Translations under genes and position numbers: made by a program
The notes under the pieces: model-generated
The model's input: the letters and a program-made list of their open reading frames with translations, nothing else
Databases searched by the model: none
Told to the model about the DNA's origin: nothing
Assembly: GCA_017528675.1 (NCBI GenBank)
Contig: JAFXOO010000262.1
Location: 1-8,395 of the forward strand
Length of the DNA stretch: 8,395 bases
Source of the DNA: Oscillospiraceae bacterium
GTDB lineage: Bacteria > Bacillota > Clostridia > Oscillospirales > Ruminococcaceae
Direction of reading: 5' to 3'
Shown: one piece after another, positions 1 to 6,500 of the stretch
Layout of the letters: each line of letters starts with the position of its first letter
Numbering within the stretch: the first letter of the stretch is position 1

Positions 1-28
1 AACAGCGTGGATTCTGCACAGATAAAAC

Positions 29-64
29 TACGCCCCCATTGGCATGACTGCCAATGGGGGCGTA
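29..64 (-). terminator. Rho-independent terminator of the metallophosphoesterase gene
   Basis: Positions 29-44 and 49-64 form a perfect 16-base-pair inverted repeat around a four-base loop. Read on the minus strand, the stem is followed by TAGTTTTATC, a T-rich tract. It lies 57 bases past the stop codon at 121. On the plus strand the following bases (TGTTGTCATA) are less T-rich, so the minus strand is the main direction, although some bidirectional activity is possible. Confidence 0.85.
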
Positions 65-120
65 TGTTGTCATAGTAATCTCCGGGATTCCGGAATCTGT
101 CGGAGTGCAGGGCAGCCGTA

Positions 121-780
121 TCAGAACAGGAATTGCCGGAACATCTGCCCCCGGACGGCAGCGCTGTCTGCTTTCGGGAAATCCGTTTCGCTGACTTCTA
201 TGATATGGCGCTGGTAGGCATTGATGATCCGGGTGCCGGAGGGATGCTGACGTTCCCGCTGAAAATTGCCGTAGGTGGCATGGACATGGCCGTGCAGCAT
301 CAGTCCGGGCTTGCAGATGTCAAGCAGCGTGTTGAAGCAGGAAAAGCCCTGGTGGGGGAGATCCTGTAGATCGCCGTATCCCTGTGCGGGGGCGTGCGTA
401 ACGAAAATATCCATCCCTCCGAATTTCGAGATCGTCCATTTTGCCCTGCGGATGCGGGCGTGCATCTCCTTTTCGGAGTACAGATACGGCCCCGGCTTAT
501 ACCGCATGCTTCCGCCAAGGCCGAAGATGCGCAGTCCCTTGTAGATATACATGGTTCCGTCGATGCAGTCGCATCCCTCCGGCGGCTGCTTGGTATAGCT
601 GTCATCGTGGTTGCCCGGAATGTACAGCACCGGGGCATGGCCCATCGTCACGAGAAACTCAAGATAGGCTGCGGGGAGATCGCCGCAGGAAATAATGAGG
701 TCGATTCCTTTTACTTTGTCAGGTGTGAAATAATCCCAGAGGCCCTTGTCGGGTTCATCGGCAAGCAGCAGTAGTCTCAT
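121..780 (-). CDS. Calcineurin-like metallophosphoesterase, 219 aa
   Basis: This is a cytoplasmic dinuclear-metal phosphoesterase with no signal peptide or membrane segment. The family signatures appear in order: an Asp-containing first motif (ADEPD, Asp8), GDL (Asp34), GNHD (Asn57, His58, Asp59), THAP (His129) and GHVH (His165, His167). These are the usual metal and phosphate ligands of the superfamily. Motif I differs from the textbook D-x-H: Pro10 stands where the His would be. From memory, this ADE/ADEP form is shared by a clostridial subfamily, so it need not mean loss of function. Many such proteins cleave phosphodiesters or phosphomonoesters, but the substrate cannot be read from the sequence. 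The start is well supported: AGGAGGT at 786-792 lies 5 bases upstream of ATG. I see no convincing promoter of its own in the gap upstream, so read-through from the gene ending at 1031 is possible. A strong terminator follows at 29-64. Confidence 0.92.
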   Translation of the reverse strand: MRLLLLADEPDKGLWDYFTPDKVKGIDLIISCGDLPAAYLEFLVTMGHAPVLYIPGNHDDSYTKQPPEGCDCIDGTMYIYKGLRIFGLGGSMRYKPGPYLYSEKEMHARIRRAKWTISKFGGMDIFVTHAPAQGYGDLQDLPHQGFSCFNTLLDICKPGLMLHGHVHATYGNFQRERQHPSGTRIINAYQRHIIEVSETDFPKADSAAVRGQMFRQFLF

Positions 781-833
781 AGAGGACCTCCTTTTGCTTT
801 AAGAATGTCAATCAATCAGCAATGGGGTGTTGC

Positions 834-927
834 CTTAAGCTTTTTTGTCGGATTGCGCCGACTTAGGAGGGGCTGCTCGCCCCTCCTAAACCACCCTCGG
901 CAGGGCGGTGACCGCCCTGCACCCGCA
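834..927 (-). repeat. 94-base structured intergenic repeat, copy 1
   Basis: This block is the reverse complement of 3082-3175 with three differences (at 852, 864 and 867). Read on the minus strand it folds into three consecutive hairpins: a 9-bp GC stem with a 3-base loop (900-920), a 10-bp stem with a 7-base loop (863-889, fully Watson-Crick here), and a GTCGG/CCGAC stem (847-862) followed by six A residues. It sits between the genes ending at 1031 and starting at 780, both transcribed leftward, so it would be within any read-through transcript. No hairpin is followed by a T-run in that direction, so it does not look like an ordinary terminator. The strand given is the inferred sense orientation. 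Function is unknown. Confidence 0.85.
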
Positions 928-940
928 GGTTTTATTCTGC

Positions 941-955
941 TAAGTTGTTGGCATT
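941..955 (+). repeat. TAAGTTGTTGGCATT spacer repeat, copy 1 of 3
   Basis: The exact 15-base string occurs here and again at 3172-3186 and 3267-3281, always on the plus strand and always between GC-rich hairpin elements. Here it is followed almost at once by the hairpin at 957-975. It looks like a junction module of a mosaic intergenic repeat family. Confidence 0.8.
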
Positions 956-956
956 T

Positions 957-975
957 TGTGGGGCAAAGCCCCACA
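957..975. other. Short perfect GC-rich hairpin
   Basis: TGTGGGGC (957-964) and GCCCCACA (968-975) form an 8-bp perfect stem around three A residues. It lies 56 bases past the stop of the leftward gene ending at 1031. Read on the minus strand it is followed by AAATGCC rather than T residues, so it is a poor intrinsic terminator for that gene. It appears to belong to the same modular repeat family as the adjacent elements. Confidence 0.55.
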
Positions 976-1030
976 GACAGCCGTTTTCCTATACCTGAAG
1001 CGCTGTATGATCTATTGGTTCAATGCTTCC

Positions 1031-2944
1031 TCAAGGTGTGATGAACTGGCCGTCAATGTTGTCGCAGAGCCAATCCATGGTTGCGATCTTGCCGGATGCC
1101 AGCTTCTCAAAGTCCAGATTGAAACCGCTGCGGGAAGCTTCGCCGCTGTTCTGGATGATGCCGTCCTGTGCATGCAGCTCGCCCACAAACGGGTCAAAGC
1201 CGCCGTTTGCAATCGAATTCTTGAAGAAGGCGAGCATCTTCTTGGTCTGGTAGGGAATCTGCGGAACGGAGATGTCCACAACCTCGGTGGAAAGGCCGAA
1301 CCAGTAGTTCTTGACAATCTGTTCATTCACCAGATCGGCTGCATTCCAGGCACCGCTCAGGACTGCCTGGATGATCTGTGCGTAGTATTTGCCCCAGTTG
1401 TAGTACGGACGGCCGAGGTAGGTGTCCTTTTCGGCGCCGATGCTGTACAGACCGGGTCTTGTGGTGTTGCCGCCCGAAAGCGGATACTCGAAGTCGGCGT
1501 AGTAGGAGGCGCCTGCCTGAATCCAGCCGGCACGCAGCTCCGAGAGATCCTGTGCTGCATCCGGCTTTACGCAACTGAGCATGATTCTGCACGCAGGATC
1601 CATCATCGAAACGCCGACGGCGAAGGCATTGACAACCGATGTATTGTCGAAGGTTCTTGCGATGTAGCCGACGCGGTGCGGCTGTCCGCTGCCTTGTGCG
1701 AGTGTCAGGCTGCCGCAGTAGATGCCCATCAGGAAGGCAGCTTCATACAGCTTGCCGTGGTAGCTTCTGACGAGGGCGTGCGGCTCGCCTACGGCGCAGG
1801 TGAAGAAGCGGATGTAGGGATATTTTACCGCTGCCTGGAGTACGGCGTTCATTCTGTCCGGTGTCACAACAAAGATCAGCTCGTTGCGGTCCCGTGCAGC
1901 CCGTTCAACGGCATCGTCAAGATCGGCATCAATGGTGTAGAACGCAGTTCTGACATTGTCGCCGGTGACCTCATCGACGTAGAGACGGCCTGCCTCGTGG
2001 CTGTTGATCCAGCGGGAGGATTCGATATCTGTGTCATAGAGGAAGGCAACACGCAGCGGCGAGGCCTTGGTATACTTGGCAGAGGGCGTGAACAGGCTGA
2101 GAATGCCGCTTTTCTGTTCGCCGGTTTCCGGGGCGCTCTCCACAAAGTCGATCTTCTCGACACTGGTGCTCGTCATCAGCTCACGCCGTGCAAGACGGAT
2201 ATTCTTCACGATCTGGTCCTTGGAATCCGTCAGGAGGGACTTCAGCGGAAAGATGGAAATGTAGATCAGGAAAGCATCACTCATGGTGAAGTCGTCGTCA
2301 TCGTCCATCGTAAGACCGCTTTTCCGGCAGAAATTGAAGAAGGCAGCCTTCAGATCCTTACAGAGATCCTCCGGCCATTTATCTCCGAGCGTTTCTCCGA
2401 GCAGGTCGGCAAGCTTCTGATACTCACCCGGCTCGGAAAAGACGATGTAGACATTCTTGGTGGACTTGTAGAAGTCAAGATACTCATAGTAGAGCCTGCT
2501 CTCTTTGGAGTCATCACGCTTCGGCAGAATGCGGATAACATCTGCAAGAATGAACTCGCTTCCGCCGTACTTGGAGACGGATACACGCTTGTTGCCTTCC
2601 TGGACGTAGTACTGGTTCATGTACTCATAGACCAGAATGGCATCACGGATGCCTTCGTTGGCATAGGAATCGTACAGAGAAGCCCACTTGAGGCCGAATT
2701 CCGTCGTGCTGCCGAGGATGGGCATGAAATTGGAGGCGAATGCATTGTTGCGCCCCATTTCCTTGTTGCCCTTGATGCGGCTGACCGGGAGCTCAAGCAG
2801 TCCCAGACGCACTTCGCCCGCAGAGTCCTTCAGTCCCTCAAACGAATCGAGTACCGGCGGATAGGGCGATAAGCCTCGCTTTTCACAAAAGCGTACCCAA
2901 CTGTCACCGAGCTTCTTTGCGGCGATATAATCCTGTCTTGCCAT
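1031..2944 (-). CDS. ParB-like/BMP-family (Med-like) ligand-binding protein, 637 aa
   Basis: Residues ~296-633 resemble the BMP/Med periplasmic-binding-protein fold. They open with LRVAFLYDTDIESS, followed by an alternating strand-helix pattern with segments such as FVVTPDRMNAVLQAAVKYP, FLMGIYCGSL and RVGYIARTFDN. This family binds nucleosides in ABC-importer lipoproteins and also includes the cytoplasmic Bacillus regulator Med. Residues ~48-139 resemble a ParB/sulfiredoxin-type domain (LELPVSRIKGN, then VQEGNKRVSVSKYGG, like the usual G-x-R-R region). Residues ~140-290 are a less clear linking region with an acidic DDDDD stretch at 214-218. There is no signal peptide or lipobox, so the protein should stay in the cytoplasm and act as a sensor or regulator rather than an importer subunit; no permease or ATPase gene is adjacent. 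The start is supported by AGAGGTG at 2951-2957, 6 bases before ATG, and by the promoter at 3005-3033. Ligand and target are unknown. The BMP call is firmer than the ParB-like call. Confidence 0.85.
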   Translation of the reverse strand: MARQDYIAAKKLGDSWVRFCEKRGLSPYPPVLDSFEGLKDSAGEVRLGLLELPVSRIKGNKEMGRNNAFASNFMPILGSTTEFGLKWASLYDSYANEGIRDAILVYEYMNQYYVQEGNKRVSVSKYGGSEFILADVIRILPKRDDSKESRLYYEYLDFYKSTKNVYIVFSEPGEYQKLADLLGETLGDKWPEDLCKDLKAAFFNFCRKSGLTMDDDDDFTMSDAFLIYISIFPLKSLLTDSKDQIVKNIRLARRELMTSTSVEKIDFVESAPETGEQKSGILSLFTPSAKYTKASPLRVAFLYDTDIESSRWINSHEAGRLYVDEVTGDNVRTAFYTIDADLDDAVERAARDRNELIFVVTPDRMNAVLQAAVKYPYIRFFTCAVGEPHALVRSYHGKLYEAAFLMGIYCGSLTLAQGSGQPHRVGYIARTFDNTSVVNAFAVGVSMMDPACRIMLSCVKPDAAQDLSELRAGWIQAGASYYADFEYPLSGGNTTRPGLYSIGAEKDTYLGRPYYNWGKYYAQIIQAVLSGAWNAADLVNEQIVKNYWFGLSTEVVDISVPQIPYQTKKMLAFFKNSIANGGFDPFVGELHAQDGIIQNSGEASRSGFNLDFEKLASGKIATMDWLCDNIDGQFITP

Positions 2945-3004
2945 AAATTACACCTCTTTTTCCACAGGACAAGGCGTCTGCTGTCCTGCATAATCTATGG
3001 TCTA

Positions 3005-3033
3005 AGTATACCATGTTTGACGGTTTTTGTAAA
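3005..3033 (-). promoter_or_regulatory. Sigma-A-type promoter of the ParB-like/BMP gene
   Basis: Read on the minus strand, TTTACA (3028-3033) and TATACT (3005-3010) are separated by exactly 17 bases. Each differs from the vegetative consensus at one position. Transcription would begin near 2998, leaving a leader of roughly 50 bases before the ATG at 2944. Confidence 0.85.
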
Positions 3034-3081
3034 GAGGAAACCGGAAAATTCGCTGTAATAAGCACAGACTGTCAGAAAAGA

Positions 3082-3175
3082 TGCGGGTGCAGGGCGGTCA
3101 CCGCCCTGCCGAGGGTGGTTTAGGAGGGGCGAGCAGCCCCTTCTGAGTCGGCGCAAGCCGACAAAAAAGCTTAAG
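3082..3175 (+). repeat. 94-base structured intergenic repeat, copy 2
   Basis: This is the inverted partner of 834-927, matching at 91 of 94 positions. On the plus strand it has three hairpins: 3089-3097 with 3101-3109 (9 bp, TCA loop), 3120-3129 with 3137-3146 (10 bp, including two G-T wobbles), and GTCGGC (3147-3152) with GCCGAC (3157-3162) closing a GCAA loop. Six A residues and CTTAAG follow. It lies just upstream of the -35 region of the leftward promoter at 3005-3033 and more than 270 bases from the rightward promoter. The function is unknown; a structured RNA or a REP/BOX-like mobile repeat are the main options. Confidence 0.85.
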
Positions 3176-3186
3176 TTGTTGGCATT
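3172..3186 (+). repeat. TAAGTTGTTGGCATT spacer repeat, copy 2 of 3
   Basis: This is an exact copy of 941-955. It overlaps the CTTAAG end of the 94-base repeat and leads directly into the long hairpin at 3191-3265. Confidence 0.8.
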
Positions 3187-3190
3187 GGTT

Positions 3191-3265
3191 CAGGAGGGGC
3201 GATAAGCAGGCAGCCCAGATCTTTGATTTGGTGCTGATCGCTTATGCAAAGCTCAGCCCCTCCTG
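3191..3265. repeat. Long nested hairpin element, 75 bases
   Basis: The outer arms CAGGAGGGG (3191-3199) and CCCCTCCTG (3257-3265) are perfectly complementary. Inside them ATAAGC (3202-3207) pairs with GCTTAT (3240-3245), and CAGC (3211-3214) pairs with GCTG (3233-3236). A further short stem closes a CTTTG loop. The outer arms share the AGGAGGGG/CCCCTCCT core of the middle hairpin in the 94-base repeat, as though that hairpin had been expanded by an insert. Spacer repeats sit on both sides. This fits a folded RNA or a small non-coding mobile repeat, with no coding potential visible. Confidence 0.65.
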
Positions 3266-3266
3266 T

Positions 3267-3281
3267 TAAGTTGTTGGCATT
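3267..3281 (+). repeat. TAAGTTGTTGGCATT spacer repeat, copy 3 of 3
   Basis: This is an exact copy of 941-955, placed directly after the hairpin at 3191-3265. It is followed by a run of eight C residues (3283-3290). Confidence 0.8.
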
Positions 3282-3452
3282 GCCCCCCCCTGAAGCACTG
3301 CATCCGCCATTTCATCAGCACTTCTCTGATGCGGACACGGCATCCGGTGCTATGGCTCCGGGCTTTTTGGTGCGATGAATGTGATATGTCACAGTTTTTG
3401 CCGGCGCTTTTAGGTATAAATTACAAAAAAAGCAGGAATTTCAGCGCAGCGA
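3282..3452. other. Intergenic stretch upstream of the surface-protein promoter
   Basis: No gene is visible here. It starts with a C8 tract (3283-3290), a possible slippage site. AGCAC (3317-3321)/GTGCT (3347-3351) with GATGC (3328-3332)/GCATC (3340-3344) could form a weak two-part hairpin. A T5 tract lies 12 bases further on, too distant for a standard terminator. A small palindrome at 3380-3393 is listed separately. The base composition changes from GC-rich to AT-rich near 3410, as expected when approaching a promoter. Confidence 0.5.
3380..3393. promoter_or_regulatory. TGTGA-N4-TCACA palindrome, candidate operator
   Basis: TGTGA (3380-3384) and TCACA (3389-3393) are perfect inverted half-sites separated by four bases. 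The half-sites resemble those bound by CRP/FNR-type regulators, but the classical CRP spacing is six bases, so the regulator is not identified. The site is about 85 bases upstream of the -10 box of the surface-protein gene. Confidence 0.3.
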
Positions 3453-3481
3453 TTGCATTTGCCCGGTAAATACCTTATAAT
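3453..3481 (+). promoter_or_regulatory. Promoter of the 1287-residue surface-protein gene
   Basis: A consensus -10 TATAAT (3476-3481) lies 17 bases after TTGCAT (3453-3458), which keeps the TTG of the -35 consensus. Transcription should start near 3488, leaving a leader of about 50 bases. The strong -10 with a weak -35 leaves room for an activator. Confidence 0.7.
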
Positions 3482-3525
3482 GAAAGCATACTGTGTACCA
3501 TGGCGGTGCATGGATTCCATATCTG

Positions 3526-3532
3526 AGGAGGT
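3526..3532 (+). promoter_or_regulatory. Ribosome binding site fixing the GTG start at 3539
   Basis: AGGAGGT lies 6 bases before GTG (3539-3541). In the same frame a TGA stop occurs at 3524-3526, overlapping this site, so no earlier in-frame start is possible. The next codons read as a clear signal peptide. Confidence 0.88.
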
Positions 3533-3538
3533 ACGATT

Positions 3539-6500
3539 GTGAAAAGAAACATCTGGAAAAAAGCGGCAGCGGGCGCCATGGCGCTGCTTCTGACGGCAGC
3601 GTATGTGCCGTCTTCCTTTCTGACATCTGCGGCGGCAGAGGCGGAAAGCACTGTGCAGGAGACGCTGGGTGCTGAAACAGAGACTGATATGACTGACGCC
3701 CCGGAGGAAGAAACAGCGCCGGAGGCTGAGCCGGCATCCGGAACAGCGGATGCAACGGAAGCAGAGGGTGCACCAGATGCATCGGAAGCCACGGAAGAAT
3801 CCGAAGCAGAGCCGCTTGCCATTACGGTGACGGATGCCGTATCTCCGGAAGGAGAATGCACACAGGGAAGCGCCTTTATCATCCGGGGCAGAGTCTCGTC
3901 AGAGTATGCCATCACCAAAGCATGCGGCGGTATCTATACCGCAGAAGGCGAGAAGGTCATCTATGAGGAATTTACGCCGAATGCCACGGAATGGGATTAC
4001 GGCGCAGCCTATGATAATCTGATTTCTCTCGGCTCGCTTCCGGCGGGGGAGTATGTGTTCCGGGTTGCGGTGGAAGCGGACGGAAAAACAGCTCTGGCGG
4101 CGGATTCGGCTTTCAGCATCGTGGACAACAGCGTGATTGCGCCGGAGCTTGCCGTGACCGGTGAGAGCATTCCGGCAGATACGCTCCCGACCAATGCGGT
4201 ATTCAGCGTGCGTGGACGCATCAGCTCACCCTATCCTCTGACAAGGGTGTGGGGCGGTGTCTATCGTGAAAACGGCGAACCGACAGAAGTGTATTATGAG
4301 GATGCGCCGGATACGATGGCATATGACCTCAATGCGACATTCGACAACTATCTGGACTTCTCACTGCTTGAACCGGGTACCTATACCTACCGGATTGAAG
4401 CCTCTGACCGCAGAGGAACGACAAGGGCGCTGATTGAAAAGGAGTTCCGGATTGTGGAGGATGATTCCGCTGCTTCGGAAATCCAGCTCTATAATGCTTC
4501 CTATCCGACCGGTACGCTGATGCAGGGCAGAGGTGTCAGCATCAAGGGCAGCATCTTCTCGACCTATGCCATTGAGAGCGTGACTGGCGGTATTTACAAG
4601 GCGGAGGGCTCGGACTGCGCCTATCAGGATGAGTTCGTCTTTACGGTGGAGGGCGGCAGACGTTCCTTCAACCTCAGCCAGCTCGACAACGGAATTGTGT
4701 TTGATGCGCTCCCGGAGGGCGAATATGAATACCGTGTCTCCGTGACCGATGTCAAGGGCTTTACCAGGGAGCTGATCTGCTCGCCCTTCCGCATCCGCAG
4801 CACGGCGCAGGATTCGGAAAAGCAGCAGGCTCTGATGAAGGGCATCAATCTCACTGAGAACAATAGCGTGACAGACTGGGAACAGGTCTATGCAGAAGGC
4901 GTGGACTTCGTGATTCTCCGGGGCGGCAGAACCTATAACGGGGATGCCAATTATTACGAGGATGCGAAGTTTGCACAGCATTTTGACGAGGCGCATGCAG
5001 CGGGTCTGAAGACCGGTGTCTATCTCTATACCAGCGCATCCACCAGGAGCGAAATGAAGGCGGATATTGACGGCCTGCTGGCAACACTGGACGGCAGAAA
5101 GCCGGATATGCCGGTCTATATTGATGCAGAGGCGGGCCGGCAGAGTGCACTTGGCAAGGCGGCACTGACGGAGCTGCTGGCATACGGCTGCGGGCTGCTG
5201 GCAGAACAGGGCTACAAGGCGGGGGTTTTCTCCACCTATGAGTGGTTCCGGGATTCGATTGATGCAGATGCCCTGAGCAATGCCGGCTGCGAAATCTGGC
5301 TGGCCTTCCGTCCGGGCAGTCCGGATGACTATAATCTGAGCGACTTCTGCGTGACATGGCAGTATCGTGTGGATGGGTCTGTGAGCGGCATCGAAGGCAA
5401 TGTGGGCGAGGACTACCGGTATGAGGCACTTTCTGAGGAGCATCATGCGGTCACGCTGGTGCAGCCGGAGGGTGGTACTGTTTCTGCCGATAAGGCGACG
5501 GCTGCCTACGGCGAGCGTGTGACAGTGACGGCTGTGCTCGACAGACGGCATACTGTCAGAAGTGTGAAATACAACGGCTTTGAGGCATCCCGGTGCAGTG
5601 ACGGAAGCTTTGCCTTCACCATGCCGGAGGAGGACGTTACAGTCACAGTGGAGCTTGCGGAATGCGACCCTGCGGAGACAGCGACAGACTTCGGCATTGT
5701 CACGGAAATGCCGGTGCCCTTCGGAACGGCGGGCGATTCGGCACCGTATCACGCAAAGCCCTGCAACGAGCGCCTTGCAACATTGCCGGAGGCGCTGATG
5801 AAGCTGACCGACGACGGCTATACCTGGTCCGGCGACTATGGAACAGGCAAGCCTGCCTGGGCACTGACACTGATGGATTATGCCAATATTTATTCGTTTA
5901 TCCACACGCATGAGATGGATGAAGCGGCTTTGCGCAGCGTTCTCTCTGATGCGGACAGCATGCTGCACCGCATTGCATTTACGGAGGAGGAGATTGACCT
6001 GCTCCTGGGGGATGACGAGGCTGCTGCGATGGCGGCATTTGCCTCTCCGAGTACGATTGTCATCGGGAACAAGGGCTACTGCGCCAAGTGGATGTACTGC
6101 CATACGCCTGAGGAGTATGAGGCAGAGGGCATCACACCGGAAATGGTTGCAGCAGTGCAGCCGAATTACTACAATCCGCTGTATGTGCAGCAGGCTGCGG
6201 ATGCCTTTGCGCAGAAGCTGTACAGCTACACCGGCAAGCTGATGCAGACGAAATGGGAACAGTGGACGGCTGGTGATGTGAACCTGGACGGAACGGTGGA
6301 TGCGGCAGATCTGACGATGCTGCGGAGTTATCTGGACTATGACATCCGGCTCGGCTTTGCACAGTGGGCATCTGCGGATCTCAACCGGGATTCTGTCGTG
6401 GATGAGGCGGATTCGGATGCGCTTGAAGAAAAGATCCGGACGGCTGCCCCGGCAAATGGCGTGATGCTCGATGTGATTGAGTTCTGCCAGTATCCGGACT

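Noticed and set aside
957..975. Hairpin as the terminator of the leftward gene ending at 1031
   Set aside because: Read on the minus strand it is followed by AAATGCC rather than T residues, so an intrinsic terminator is not supported.
805..1041. Plus-strand 78-codon open frame across the repeat region
   Set aside because: It runs through the non-coding hairpin repeat, lacks a ribosome binding site and ends inside the antisense of the neighbouring gene.
956..2872. Plus-strand open frame of 638 codons, antisense to the ParB-like/BMP gene
   Set aside because: It mirrors the real gene almost end to end, has no ribosome binding site and shows no recognisable domain. Long antisense open frames are common opposite GC-rich genes that avoid the codons complementary to stops.
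834..3175. Interpretation as an insertion sequence or composite transposon
   Set aside because: There is no transposase gene inside the bracketed segment, and I see no flanking target-site duplication.
3323..3337. 15-base identity with 5943-5957 inside the surface-protein gene
   Set aside because: The match does not extend on either side, and one such match is plausible by chance in a window of this size.
3317..3368. Possible terminator made of AGCAC/GTGCT and GATGC/GCATC stems followed by T5
   Set aside because: The T tract is 12 bases past the stem, the stem is interrupted, and no gene lies upstream on the plus strand for it to terminate.
3500..3526. Eight-codon open frame (ATG at 3500, TGA overlapping the ribosome binding site) as a leader peptide
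   Set aside because: It has no ribosome binding site of its own, begins about a dozen bases from the predicted transcript start, and has no run of regulatory codons.
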